Shown here: in pieces, positions 1-8,844 of the stretch
How positions within the stretch are numbered: position 1 is the stretch's first letter
How the letters are laid out: each line of letters begins with the position of its first letter
Assembly: GCF_039655865.1 (NCBI RefSeq)
Contig: NZ_JBBYXL010000006.1
Location: 62,001-126,000 of the forward strand
Reading direction: 5' to 3'
From: Prosthecobacter sp. SYSU 5D2
GTDB lineage: Bacteria > Verrucomicrobiota > Verrucomicrobiia > Verrucomicrobiales > Verrucomicrobiaceae
DNA: 64,000 bases
Translations under genes and position numbers: made by a program
The notes under the pieces: model-generated
The model's database searches: none
Seen by the model: the letters and a program-made list of their open reading frames with translations, nothing else
What the model was told of the DNA's origin: nothing

Positions 1-379
1 CCGGCTGGATCAGATTCAGCTCGGGGATTTCCGGCAGCAGGTTGATGGCGCGGGCCCGTTTGGCGATGCTGCTGGCCTGGTCGGAAATCCGCTCCAGGTT
101 GTTGGCCACGCGGATGGTCCCCATCACCTGGCGGAGATCGTGCGCCGTCGGCTGAAATTTCAGCAGGATCTGCATCCCCAGGTGGTCAATTTCCTTTTCG
201 AGTTCATTGACGTCCTGATCGGCGGCAATGGCTGCATTGCAAAGGTCGGTGTTCCGCTCCAGCAGGCCGCGCATGGAACTGGCGAGATTGCGCCGGGCAA
301 TGCTGGCCATGGTGAGCACCTGCTCACGCAGGCGGTTGAGGGCTTGATCAAAGGTGGACAAAATATGCTCTTGCATCAT
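1..379 (-). CDS. phoU: PhoU-like phosphate signalling protein (3' end outside window)
   Basis: About 126 N-terminal residues are present; the stop lies beyond base 1. The start has two adjacent ATGs (379 and 376) and the protein begins MMQEHILSTFDQAL. The sequence fits the helical PhoU fold, including the NNLERISDQASSIAKRA stretch near residues 95-115, which matches the metal-binding/ERI(S/A)D motif of the family. PhoU links the Pst phosphate transporter to the PhoR kinase and represses the Pho regulon in high phosphate. It follows the phosphoesterase gene by 21 bp and faces away from a PhoB/PhoR-like pair at 2.6-4.7 kb, which supports the name. No pst genes are visible here; they may lie outside the window. 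Confidence 0.85.
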   Translation of the reverse strand, partial: MMQEHILSTFDQALNRLREQVLTMASIARRNLASSMRGLLERNTDLCNAAIAADQDVNELEKEIDHLGMQILLKFQPTAHDLRQVMGTIRVANNLERISDQASSIAKRARAINLLPEIPELNLIQP

Positions 380-400
380 TGGCGGGGGCTCGGGCTGAGA

Positions 401-1291
401 CTACATGGGCACGGTGACATTTTCGACACCTAAAATGTTCTCGTTTGAAACTTCCGCCACCACTGCATCCCCTTTGGGTTCGCGGTTGGTGCGCTCACAA
501 AACTGGTCATAGGTGATGACTTCAAATTCTCCGTTGTCGTATTCCATGATGGCGGTGAGGGACTCCACCCAGTCGCCGGAATTTAGATAATGTGTCTCCC
601 CAACAAGCTTGTTGGCAGGACTGTGGATGTGGCCGCAGATGATGCCCTTGCAGCCTTTCGCCTTGGCCAGCTCCTGGAGCTGCTCCTCATATTTGCCCAC
701 AAAGCTGACGGCGGACTTCACTTTCAACTTCACCCAGCGGCTGAGTGAAAAGCTTTCTTTACCGCGCACCCTCCGGTACCAGTTATAGGCGCGGTTGATC
801 CGCAGCAGCAAGTTGTAGCCGATGCCGCCCAGCTTGGCGATCCAAGGATGGTTGGTGGTGACGTGATCAAAGCCATCTCCGTGCACCACCAGATAATCCC
901 CCCGCCGGGTTTTATGGATGTGCTCATCAGTGATGAGGAAATTGTCCAGCTGGATAGGAATGAACCGGTCCAGAATGTCATCGTGGTTGCCACGCAGGTA
1001 GATGATCTGTGTGTTCTCCTTTTCCATCTTTTTCAGGACGGTGCGGATGAAGTGTGTGTGCGCTTTGCTCCAGCCGCCCAGGCGTTTCAGATGCCAGACA
1101 TCAATGATATCTCCGTTCAGGACCAGCTTGTCACAGTGGATGTTGCGGATGAAGTGAGAGGCCTGCGCAGCTTTGCAGTCGGGCATGCCCAGGTGGACGT
1201 CTGAAATGAAAACAGTGCGCGCTCGCAGCTTCGTTTTGTTTTTCCCTGGAATGGCCGGGGCATCGGAGGGTTCTTCAGGGTCTTCAGGCAT
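401..1291 (-). CDS. Metallophosphoesterase, UDP-2,3-diacylglucosamine hydrolase (LpxH)-like
   Basis: A 296-residue calcineurin-like phosphoesterase. Metal-site motifs are visible in order: DVH (31-33), GDIID (60-64), GNHD (101-104), VHGDGFD (136-142) and GHIH (220-223). This layout fits the LpxH-like subfamily, which cleaves UDP-2,3-diacylglucosamine to lipid X in lipid A synthesis, although many such proteins have not been tested. There is no signal peptide, so it is probably cytoplasmic or peripheral to the inner membrane. It lies 31 bp after a glycosyltransferase gene and 21 bp before phoU, in one probable operon. The glycosyltransferase/LpxH-like pairing suggests a glycolipid or envelope role. 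The family is clear; the exact substrate is inferred. Confidence 0.85.
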   Translation of the reverse strand: MPEDPEEPSDAPAIPGKNKTKLRARTVFISDVHLGMPDCKAAQASHFIRNIHCDKLVLNGDIIDVWHLKRLGGWSKAHTHFIRTVLKKMEKENTQIIYLRGNHDDILDRFIPIQLDNFLITDEHIHKTRRGDYLVVHGDGFDHVTTNHPWIAKLGGIGYNLLLRINRAYNWYRRVRGKESFSLSRWVKLKVKSAVSFVGKYEEQLQELAKAKGCKGIICGHIHSPANKLVGETHYLNSGDWVESLTAIMEYDNGEFEVITYDQFCERTNREPKGDAVVAEVSNENILGVENVTVPM

Positions 1292-1322
1292 GGGGCAGAG
1301 AACGCGGTTAAATGGCGGGCGG

Positions 1323-2465
1323 TCAAGCCAGGTCTTTGGCGGTTTTTTCCGCTATGACCTGGGTAAGTTCAGTTTCAAATTGCTCGATTACCCGCTGCCA
1401 GCCCAGGCGATGCGCAGCCTGCCGGGCAGCCTGCCGCTGGGGCTGGTCATTCCAGGTGACAGAAGCAGCGCGCACCTGGTTCAGAAACGCTGCTTCATCA
1501 TTAAACGGGGCCAGCAGTCCATTTTTGCCATTTTGAATAAGCTGGCGCGGAGCGGCATAATCAAAAGCCACGGTCATCAAGGCACTGGACATCGCCTCGA
1601 GGACGACGTTGCCAAACGTCTCTGTGATGCTTGGAAAGACAAAGACATCTCCGCTGGCATAGTGAGCCGCCAGCTCCTCCCCGGTGCGGGATCCAGCATA
1701 GTGAAATTCAGGATGGTCTGCCTGCAGGCTCTTCAGCTTGGGACCGTCCCCAACGACCACGCAGGGTGAATCAGGGTGCGCCTCGCGGAAGGTGGCAAAG
1801 GCCTTGGCCAGAAGTTCCAGGTTCTTTTCCGCCGCCACCCGGCCCACATAAATGGCCACTGGAGTCTGTTCATCCGCACCCCAGCTTTTCCTCAGGGCGG
1901 CATCACGACGTGCCGGGTCAAATAACTCAGTATTCACTCCGCGCCCCAAAACGCCGACATTGTGAATGCCCCATTTTTCTAGCATGGCCGCTGTATCGGC
2001 GCTCGGGGTCAACGTGCGGGCGGTCTGGTTATGAATGCTGCGGAGCAGGCCCTGGGCTACGTTCTCCAGACCAGGCAATGCGTAATCCTCCAGATAAGTT
2101 TGAAAATTCGTATGGAATCCCGAGACGACGGGAATGCCCATCTTGCTGGCCGCGCGGATGCCTGCGATGCCCAGCGGTGTCTCCGTGGCGACATAAAGCG
2201 CATCCGGTTTGAATTCCTCATATAGCGCCAGCATCTGCCAGGTGGTCGTGAACCCCATGCGCAAGCCGGGATACCCAGGCAGGGGCATGGCCATGACGGT
2301 GTGGCGTTTGCAGGATTCGTCCTTCTGGTCACGATCCGCTTCCAATGTCGTGACGACTTCCACCTCATGGCCCCTCGTTTTCAGTCCCTCCGCCAGGGTC
2401 GCAAGAGTCCTGGCCACCCCGTTGATGTCGGGTGGGAATGTGTCAGTGATGAGCAGGAACCTCAT
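1323..2465 (-). CDS. Glycosyltransferase family 4 (GT-B), alpha-mannosyltransferase-like
   Basis: A 380-residue GT-B enzyme. The N-terminal acceptor domain starts LLITDTFPPDINGVAR, with FHTN at 117-120. The C-terminal nucleotide-sugar domain has GRVAAEKN at 208-215 and the E-x7-E motif at E282/E290. The closest remembered patterns are MgtA/PimB-type mannosyl- or glucosyl-transferases acting on diacylglycerol or phosphatidylinositol-like lipids. It is the first gene of the minus-strand operon leading into the LpxH-like enzyme and phoU. Its ATG borders the repeat-rich intergenic region shared with the divergent phoB-like gene. The fold is certain; donor and acceptor are unknown. Confidence 0.85.
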   Translation of the reverse strand: MRFLLITDTFPPDINGVARTLATLAEGLKTRGHEVEVVTTLEADRDQKDESCKRHTVMAMPLPGYPGLRMGFTTTWQMLALYEEFKPDALYVATETPLGIAGIRAASKMGIPVVSGFHTNFQTYLEDYALPGLENVAQGLLRSIHNQTARTLTPSADTAAMLEKWGIHNVGVLGRGVNTELFDPARRDAALRKSWGADEQTPVAIYVGRVAAEKNLELLAKAFATFREAHPDSPCVVVGDGPKLKSLQADHPEFHYAGSRTGEELAAHYASGDVFVFPSITETFGNVVLEAMSSALMTVAFDYAAPRQLIQNGKNGLLAPFNDEAAFLNQVRAASVTWNDQPQRQAARQAAHRLGWQRVIEQFETELTQVIAEKTAKDLA

Positions 2466-2648
2466 GTCACAATAGGCGATACCGGTGTTACAGAGAGCAG
2501 ATTGTCCGTCTCACAAAGTGCTGCATTGTGACGAATGCGTCACGGTATAAGTTGAAATTTAAGAGCGCCCCATGTCACTTTGTGACGGACACGTCACCAA
2601 GAACAGTTTGGTGGCTGCCCTGACCCTTGTGTAAACGGCTGCTATTAT
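2466..2648. promoter_or_regulatory. Divergent promoter region with repeated GTGAC/GTCAC sites (Pho-box-like)
   Basis: The 183-bp spacer holds two copies of GTGAC-N6-GTCAC (2528-2543 and 2582-2597). It also holds GTCAC at 2466-2470 and 2574-2578, and the complementary 9-mers CACAAAGTG (2512-2520) and CACTTTGTG (2576-2584). TGTCA-type repeats are the core of known Pho boxes, and the flanking genes are phoB-like and a phoU operon. PhoB-like autoregulation is therefore the simplest reading; this is inference. Confidence 0.55.
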
Positions 2649-3359
2649 ATGAGCAAAATCTTGGTAGTTGATGACGAGCCGGATATTTCGGAACTGATCA
2701 CCCTGCATCTTATGCGTGAGGGACACGAATGTGTCTGCATCACCAATGGGCTGCAGGTCATGAATGCCATCATCGAACAGGAGCCGGATCTCGTCGTGCT
2801 GGACATCATGCTGCCAGGGCAGGACGGGGTGACGGTTTTTAAACGTATCCGTGCCGACAGCCGCACCCGCAGCGTGCCGGTCATCATGCTCACCGCACGG
2901 GCCCAGGTGACGGATAAAATCAACGGGCTGGAGCTGGGGGCGGATGATTATCTCACCAAACCCTTCTCTCCCCGTGAGCTTTCCTTGCGCATTTCAGCCA
3001 TTCTCCGGCGCACTAAAAAGGTGACCCATGTCTCGGAAGTCAAGATGGGCGCCTTTTTGCTGGACCGCAAAAACATGAAGTTCTTCCACAACGGCCAGTC
3101 CATTGATTTGACCACTACTGAGTTCAAACTGCTGGCTGTGCTTTTGGAAAACGTGGCTGCCGTTCACACCCGTGCGGAACTCCTGCGAGAAGTCTGGGGC
3201 TATTCAGACGATGTCGCGACGCGCACTCTGGATACCCATATCAAACGCCTCCGTGAAAAGCTCGGTGAGGCCGGGCGCCATATCATCACGGTCCGGGGCA
3301 CGGGGTATCAGTTCATTCCGGATGCCTCTGCCGTGGCTGCCAACGCATCAGTGGAATGA
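2649..3359 (+). CDS. phoB: PhoB-family response regulator
   Basis: A 236-residue OmpR/PhoB-type regulator. The receiver domain (about 1-120) has acidic residues D8/D9, phospho-acceptor D52 in LDIMLPG, T82 and K104 (KPF). A winged-helix DNA-binding domain follows (about 130-225), with the TTTEFKLL and DTHIKRLREKLG segments typical of the family and ending in RGTGYQF. The ATG at 2649 gives the canonical start MSKILVVDDE. A PhoR-like kinase follows 132 bp downstream and phoU lies divergently, so control of phosphate-starvation genes is the likely role. The spacer upstream is rich in GTGAC/GTCAC repeats. Confidence 0.88.
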   Translation: MSKILVVDDEPDISELITLHLMREGHECVCITNGLQVMNAIIEQEPDLVVLDIMLPGQDGVTVFKRIRADSRTRSVPVIMLTARAQVTDKINGLELGADDYLTKPFSPRELSLRISAILRRTKKVTHVSEVKMGAFLLDRKNMKFFHNGQSIDLTTTEFKLLAVLLENVAAVHTRAELLREVWGYSDDVATRTLDTHIKRLREKLGEAGRHIITVRGTGYQFIPDASAVAANASVE

Positions 3360-3491
3360 ACAAGCCTGCAGGAAAAACCTTGGACTGCGCAGCTGCCGGT
3401 TGCGCCATTCTCCCGGGTTTTCCTTTTTACGCCGTAGTTCCTGGACTGACCGGACGTTCCTGCCTCTGATGTTTCGTATTCTTCCTCATTC

Positions 3492-4739
3492 ATGACCCTT
3501 ACCTTGCTCAGTCTTGCCTTCATTCTGCTCGCAGCGTGGGCGTGGAGGCGTGAGCAATACTGGCGGCGGAGCGTGGAGCAGATCACCCGCTCGGCAGGGT
3601 TGAAGATCTTTGAGGCGGACAAGCTGGCGGCGCGCTTCCAAGGCCTGATGGAGGCGGAAAGCAGCCTCAACAAAGAAGAGTATCTGCGGCGGCTTTTTGA
3701 ATCCCTGCTGAACGAAATCCGCCAGGGTGTGGTGATCGTGGACAACCAGCAGCGGATCAAGTTTTGCAACCGGACCATGGGCCATCTTTTTCATCGTGCC
3801 TCCGTGCATCGGGGGAGGACGCTTCTGGAGGAGTTTGCCGATCACCAGGTCAGCGATACCGTCCATACAGCTTTGCAAAACCAGCGGCGCACGGTGAAAG
3901 AAATCGAACTGAGCACCTCCCTCGCCTCGGGAGCGGTGAATACGCGTCATTATCTCATCGAGGCCGCACCCCTTCCCGCGAAAGCGGAGGCTGGAGCCTG
4001 GCTCATGGTCTATGACATCACCGAGCAGACCCTGGCCGAGCAGGTCAGGAAGGATTTTGTGGCGAACGCCTCCCATGAGCTGCGCACCCCGCTGACCCTT
4101 ATCAACGGATACATCGAGACCCTGCAAAGCGGTGTGATCAAGGATGATGCCGGCATGAAACACTGCCTCAGTGTCATGGAAAAGCATGGCAAGCGCATCA
4201 TTCGCATCATTGAGGACATGCTGACCATCTCCCGGCTGGAAAATGGTACCTCTGCGTTGAATTTGGAGTCTTTCACCGCCCGTGCCTGTGTTCAGGACGC
4301 GCTGGATCACCTGGCACCCATGCTGGAAGGACGGGACACCCGCCTGGAACTGGATTTCCCCTCCGACGGCGGTCTCATGATAGGTGACCGCTTTTACTGG
4401 GACCAGGTCTTCACCAACCTTCTGGAAAACTCACTCAAAGAAAACCCCAATCCCGGACTTGTCATCCATGTCAAAGGCCAGTGGTTTGCTGACCATTGCC
4501 TGATCACCATCCGTGACAATGGCATCGGCATTCCGGCCCACGATCTGCCGTTTGTTTTCAAAAGATTCTTCCGAGGCCACAAGCATCACTCCCCGGAAAT
4601 CAAAGGCACGGGCCTGGGCCTTAGCATCGTCCGGCGTACCGTGGAAGCACACGGCGGAACGATCGAACTGACCAGTACTCCAGGAGTCGAGACTGCATTT
4701 AAAATCCGAGTGCCTCTGGCTGTGCAAAACGCAGGCTGA
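3492..4739 (+). CDS. phoR: PhoR-like sensor histidine kinase
   Basis: A 415-residue membrane kinase. One N-terminal hydrophobic helix (about 3-17) is followed by basic residues, then a PAS-like domain (about 75-175). The HisKA dimerisation helix has H195 in ANASHELRTP. The ATP-binding domain carries the N box (NLLEN, 309-313), G1 box (DNGIGIP, 342-348) and G2 box (GTGLGLS, 372-378). A single helix without a periplasmic sensor is typical of PhoR, which senses through PhoU/Pst. The gene lies 132 bp after the phoB-like gene; that gap has no ORF and no clear terminator. The phosphate role is inferred from neighbours. Confidence 0.85.
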   Translation: MTLTLLSLAFILLAAWAWRREQYWRRSVEQITRSAGLKIFEADKLAARFQGLMEAESSLNKEEYLRRLFESLLNEIRQGVVIVDNQQRIKFCNRTMGHLFHRASVHRGRTLLEEFADHQVSDTVHTALQNQRRTVKEIELSTSLASGAVNTRHYLIEAAPLPAKAEAGAWLMVYDITEQTLAEQVRKDFVANASHELRTPLTLINGYIETLQSGVIKDDAGMKHCLSVMEKHGKRIIRIIEDMLTISRLENGTSALNLESFTARACVQDALDHLAPMLEGRDTRLELDFPSDGGLMIGDRFYWDQVFTNLLENSLKENPNPGLVIHVKGQWFADHCLITIRDNGIGIPAHDLPFVFKRFFRGHKHHSPEIKGTGLGLSIVRRTVEAHGGTIELTSTPGVETAFKIRVPLAVQNAG

Positions 4740-4786
4740 AAGCAGAGTTGCTCTGGGCACGACATCGCGTAGCCTGTGGAATTACA

Positions 4787-5500
4787 ATGTTCCAGAGGAA
4801 TACCACGGTCCAACCCTCCGATCCTGTCAGCCCCGGCCACCTGGGCCAGGTGGCTGTCTTTGTCGCTGCTGGCACGGTAATTGGTACGCGCGCTAAAATG
4901 GGCGGAGCGCTCGTCATGGCAGGTCTGGCCTGGCTCGCCATGCGCCGCCGCCAGAAACAGGGCCAGAAGACATTGCCGAAAACGGAAACGCCGGTCATTG
5001 TGATGCCCGAGGCAACGGATTCGGCGGAGTTCTGTCCGCCCTCAAGCCCCTTCATGGATGACGACCCGGTGGAGGAAATGTCGTTGGAGGATCTGCGCGC
5101 TGCTTTACTTCCTCCACCTTCCTTGTTCACTCCGCCAGCCTCTAAGCCAGCCCCGGAACTGCCAGAATCTTCGCTGCTCAAGTCTGCTCCCGTTTATGTT
5201 GAAATAGAAGAAGACCTGCCTTCCACCTCAGCATCAGCCAATATCAATTCGGTCTTGCCGGATACCATCGTTATTCCCATCACACAGGAGACGGCCCCGG
5301 ATCTATGGTCGAATTCCCCCAGTTCGGAATCCGATCAAAACGGGTCCCCCGCCTCTGTTCCCCAGGGCGGCTCCAAAGCGCCCCCTGCGACTCCAATCTC
5401 AAAAGAGCCGGCTGAAATTCCTGTTTCCCGACCTGCAATGCAGCCTCCACTTCCGGCCAAGAAAGAGCGGGGCTTTCTGGCCTGGCTGAGAAAACCTTGA
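4787..5500 (+). CDS. Proline-rich protein with N-terminal hydrophobic segment, unknown function
   Basis: I do not recognise a family. From the ATG at 4787 the product is 237 residues; a TTG 39 bp upstream is a weaker alternative. Residues about 18-45 are hydrophobic and glycine-rich (GQVAVFVAAGTVIG, then GGALVMAGLAWLAMRRR), which suggests one or two short membrane segments with a basic stop. The rest is acidic, then proline/serine-rich, low complexity, ending in a basic tail (KKERGFLAWLRKP). The gene starts 47 bp after the kinase stop on the same strand and may be co-transcribed with it. It could be a membrane-tethered linker protein. Confidence 0.6.
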   Translation: MFQRNTTVQPSDPVSPGHLGQVAVFVAAGTVIGTRAKMGGALVMAGLAWLAMRRRQKQGQKTLPKTETPVIVMPEATDSAEFCPPSSPFMDDDPVEEMSLEDLRAALLPPPSLFTPPASKPAPELPESSLLKSAPVYVEIEEDLPSTSASANINSVLPDTIVIPITQETAPDLWSNSPSSESDQNGSPASVPQGGSKAPPATPISKEPAEIPVSRPAMQPPLPAKKERGFLAWLRKP

Positions 5501-5520
5501 GGAATCAGTGCGTGGTTTTT

Positions 5521-6723
5521 TCACCTCGCTTCCAGGTTGTTCGTGATAAAACCTGGAGTGTCTGATTCCACCGCGAACCATGCGCTGCCTGCTGCCAGTT
5601 TACGACCGCAGTCCGCAGCCAGGTTTTGGGAAATAAGCATACCTTTGCAGGCGGAAGTGCTCCAGATGGCGGCCGTGGAGAGTCCGCTGAATGTATTGGC
5701 GCTGATGGTGCAATGGGAGGCGCCTTCCAAAAGAATGCCGGTGCCTTCGTCAATGCTCATCGGCGTTTTGCCTTCCGCCGGACGCTTGTCCTGGCCTGAA
5801 CCGATGTAGGTGTTGCAGAAATTGTTCGCTGAAAGGGTGATGCGGCCGGAATCTTTGCTGACACGCACGGAGAATTTGTGGGCGATGGTGAAGGTATTGG
5901 CACTGACGGCGCATCCATGGGCATCCCTGAGATCAATGCCGCCTTCAAGATGATGGGCAATGACGTTAGCGCTGAGGGTGATGCCGTAACAGTCACGGTC
6001 CAGGATGACAGCGGTGCCGTTGCATTCCTCGATCATGTTGCCGCTGACCACCGAGCCGTAGGTGTTCTCAATGATCACACCGTGCCGGAGGTGGTCGTCA
6101 ATGTTGTTGCCGTTCATGCACAGATTGAAGGAGTCCGTGCAGTGCAGGGCATCTTCATTTTCTTCAAAGTGGTTCGCATTCACGACGATATCGTGGCAGT
6201 TGATGATCTCGATGCCGCACTTTTTGTTATACGTGAGGATGCAGCCGGTGATGCGCGGGTCTTCATAACAGTCCAGCAAATGGATGCCATGAGCGCCGTT
6301 GTGGTCCACTGACATGCCGTTGAGGTAAATTTCCTGGATACCGTGGGCGAAGATCCCGTCGCCGCTTTTCTCCTGGCCCTGGATGCGGAAATCAGCCAGT
6401 TGGACGCGCCAGAGTTTGGCCTTTTTGTCTTTGTCCAGATTAGGGGGGCGCAAAATCAGCGCAGGCTGCCCGTCTTCGTTTTTATTGACGATGCACGTCG
6501 CCGCACCCGCTCCTACCACCCGCGTATCCTCCGTTTGGATGCGCAGGGGCTCGGTGATCTCAAATTTCCCAGGGGGCAGGATCACCAGTCCTCCCGTGAC
6601 CGGTACGGCATCGAAGGCCGCCTGGAGCGTGGGATACTTGGTCGCATCCACGGTTACGGGGTCATTATCGGCAGCAGTAACGGCGGTGGTGAACAGGAAG
6701 CAGAGCAGGGGAGCGAAGCGCAT
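5521..6723 (-). CDS. Secreted right-handed beta-helix protein (pectate-lyase-like fold)
   Basis: A 400-residue protein with a signal peptide (MRFAPLLCFLFTTAVTAADN), starting at the ATG at 6723; an ATG 18 bp upstream is possible. The body begins YPTLQAAFDAVPVTGGLVILPPGKFEI, the usual entry to pectin-lyase-like solenoids. It continues with many short Asn-rich turns (VNANHFEEN, LSANVIAHH, ISANTFSGL) typical of parallel beta-helix repeats such as NosD/PbH1. No catalytic residues can be assigned. The likely role is binding or cleavage of an extracellular polysaccharide. It is convergent with the upstream proline-rich gene, with a 20-bp gap between the two stops. Confidence 0.75.
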   Translation of the reverse strand: MRFAPLLCFLFTTAVTAADNDPVTVDATKYPTLQAAFDAVPVTGGLVILPPGKFEITEPLRIQTEDTRVVGAGAATCIVNKNEDGQPALILRPPNLDKDKKAKLWRVQLADFRIQGQEKSGDGIFAHGIQEIYLNGMSVDHNGAHGIHLLDCYEDPRITGCILTYNKKCGIEIINCHDIVVNANHFEENEDALHCTDSFNLCMNGNNIDDHLRHGVIIENTYGSVVSGNMIEECNGTAVILDRDCYGITLSANVIAHHLEGGIDLRDAHGCAVSANTFTIAHKFSVRVSKDSGRITLSANNFCNTYIGSGQDKRPAEGKTPMSIDEGTGILLEGASHCTISANTFSGLSTAAIWSTSACKGMLISQNLAADCGRKLAAGSAWFAVESDTPGFITNNLEAR

Positions 6724-6799
6724 GGCAGACCTACGTTTCAAATAAACCGAATTGTGCGCATGAGTTGCAAGCTATCCTGATAATGCTCCAGTATGGCCA

Positions 6800-8800
6800 A
6801 TGCTTTCCTCCGGTCGACTTTTCCTCCTTCTCCTTTGTTTCGGAGCCTTCCCCCTCCAGGCTGCCACGCCGAAAACTCGTAGCGCCTATGGCAAGCCCAA
6901 TGTGCTGTTTGTCATAGCCGATGATTTGAAGGATTATGTCGGTTGGATGGGCGGCCATCCGCAGGCCCGGACGCCGAACATGGACCGCCTGGCCAAAATG
7001 GGCATGCGTTTCACCAACGCCCACTGCAACTACGCCCTCTGCAATCCATCCCGCACCAGCCTGCTGACTGGCATGCTACCCTCCTCCAGCGGCGTCTTTG
7101 GCAATGAGCAGGACTGGCGTCGCAGTGTTCAGGTGGCCGGCAAGCCGACCCTGCCTGAGCATTTCAAGAACATGGGATTTGCCACCGCTGCTGGGGGCAA
7201 AATTTTTCATGCCAACCATGGCGGTCCTGATGGACGGCTCACCGGCTGGCATGGCGGGCGGCGCGGGTTTGAGCAGGATGCTGTCTGGGAAACACGTTTT
7301 CCTGAGCCCGGCGTGCAGATCCCGGATCTGCCCGTTCATACCGGTCAGAATTTCAATGGCCTGGACATGTGGCATTGGGACTGGGGCCAGCTTAATCTGC
7401 CGGATGAACTCACCGATGATGGAGCGGTGGTCACCTGGGCGTCTGATTACCTCAAAAAGAAACCCCGCAAACCCTTCTTCCTCTCCGTCGGTCTTTACCG
7501 GCCACACTCCCCATGGTACGTGCCGCAAAAGTATTTCGACCAGTTTCCACTGGAGAGCATCCAGTTGCCTGAGGTGAAGGAGGATGACTTGGCCGATGTC
7601 CCCGCTTTTGCCAAAGGCCACGACAAGCCCGGCAGCCATCATGATCTCATCACGCAAAAGGACAAATGGAAGGAAGCTGTGCAGGCCTATCTGGCCAATA
7701 TCGCCTTTTGTGATGCCATGCTCGGCCGCCTGCTGGATGCCCTGGCCTCTGGCCCCAATGCCAAAAACACCATCGTCGTCTTCACTTCTGACCACGGTTG
7801 GTATCTGGGAGAAAAGAAGATGTGGCACAAGGGAAGGCTGTGGGAGGAGACCACCCGCGTCCCTCTCAGCATCTATGCTCCAGGCATCACCCAGGAAGAC
7901 AGCGTCAGTGATCAGCCTGTATCTCTGATAGACCTGTTCCCCACTTTCTGTGATCTGGTGAAGGTGGCCAAACCTGAGCACCTGGATGGCCACAGCCTCC
8001 TGCCCTTGCTGCGCGATCCCTCCGCAAAAACGACCGGCCCGGCCATCACCACCATGGGGGGAGGGGACCGTGCCAGCTATGCGGCCCGCAGCGATCGCTG
8101 GCGTTACATCCGTTATGCCGATGGCAGTGAAGAATTCTACGATCATCAAAACGACCCGCATGAGTGGAACAACCTCGCCGGTGACCCTGCCCACGAGAGC
8201 GTGAAGCAGGAACTGGCGGCATACTTTCCCAAAGAGTTCAAACGCGCCTCCCGTCCCGCCGCCGAGGTGGGTGTGACCCCCAGTGCTGATGGCGGAGTCC
8301 ACCTGAAACTCCAGATTGGTGATGAACTCAACGCTGAAGAATCCCCCAATATCCTCGGCAGCGGGCTGTTTATAGATGCCGCCTTTGAATACAATCCGCG
8401 TGTGGATTCCGACAGCACCTTGGTTTCCCAAGGAGGAGAGCAAATGGGCTGGTCGCTGCATCTCGTCGCGGGCAAGCCCACCCTCAGCATCTTGATGGAT
8501 GGCAAAGCCACCTCCATCACGGGTGACGGGCTGACGGCGGGTCCGTGCAATGTCCGCGCGATGATTGATGCCGACGGGCTCATGTCTCTGGCCGTACCAG
8601 GTCGCAGCGAGGTCCTGGGCCCCACGCCATTCCCACACGGCTTCCCCACTCAGCCCAAACAAGGGCTGAGTGCAGGCCAGAGCTTCGGCCCGCTAGGTGC
8701 AAAAGCCTATCCCAACAGCACCCCTTGGGATGGCAGCATACAGCGCCTGCGTGTCACCATCACTCCACCGAAGGAAACCATCGCCAAGCCGGGCAATTGA
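6800..8800 (+). CDS. Secreted sulfatase, iduronate-2-sulfatase-like, with C-terminal extension
   Basis: A 666-residue formylglycine-dependent sulfatase with an N-terminal signal peptide (LFLLLLCFGAFPLQAA). The metal-binding DD is at 41-42 and the maturation motif is CNPSR at 81-85, so C81 should be oxidised to formylglycine. Later metal/substrate motifs include TSDHGWYLGEKKMWHKG. The order and spacing fit the S1 iduronate-2-sulfatase-like group. The catalytic domain appears to end near residue 480; the remaining ~185 residues form an extra domain rich in beta-strand-like segments, possibly a LamG-like or carbohydrate-binding module (inference). The likely substrate is a sulfated polysaccharide outside the cytoplasm. 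Confidence 0.85.
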   Translation: MLSSGRLFLLLLCFGAFPLQAATPKTRSAYGKPNVLFVIADDLKDYVGWMGGHPQARTPNMDRLAKMGMRFTNAHCNYALCNPSRTSLLTGMLPSSSGVFGNEQDWRRSVQVAGKPTLPEHFKNMGFATAAGGKIFHANHGGPDGRLTGWHGGRRGFEQDAVWETRFPEPGVQIPDLPVHTGQNFNGLDMWHWDWGQLNLPDELTDDGAVVTWASDYLKKKPRKPFFLSVGLYRPHSPWYVPQKYFDQFPLESIQLPEVKEDDLADVPAFAKGHDKPGSHHDLITQKDKWKEAVQAYLANIAFCDAMLGRLLDALASGPNAKNTIVVFTSDHGWYLGEKKMWHKGRLWEETTRVPLSIYAPGITQEDSVSDQPVSLIDLFPTFCDLVKVAKPEHLDGHSLLPLLRDPSAKTTGPAITTMGGGDRASYAARSDRWRYIRYADGSEEFYDHQNDPHEWNNLAGDPAHESVKQELAAYFPKEFKRASRPAAEVGVTPSADGGVHLKLQIGDELNAEESPNILGSGLFIDAAFEYNPRVDSDSTLVSQGGEQMGWSLHLVAGKPTLSILMDGKATSITGDGLTAGPCNVRAMIDADGLMSLAVPGRSEVLGPTPFPHGFPTQPKQGLSAGQSFGPLGAKAYPNSTPWDGSIQRLRVTITPPKETIAKPGN

Positions 8801-8844
8801 CCTGTGGTCATAACCGGGTTATTGCCGTCACTCCCAAAATTCTC

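Noticed and set aside
7076..8662. Long minus-strand ORF opposite the iduronate-sulfatase-like gene
   Set aside because: Antisense shadow of a gene with signal peptide and formylglycine motif; no domain in the shadow.
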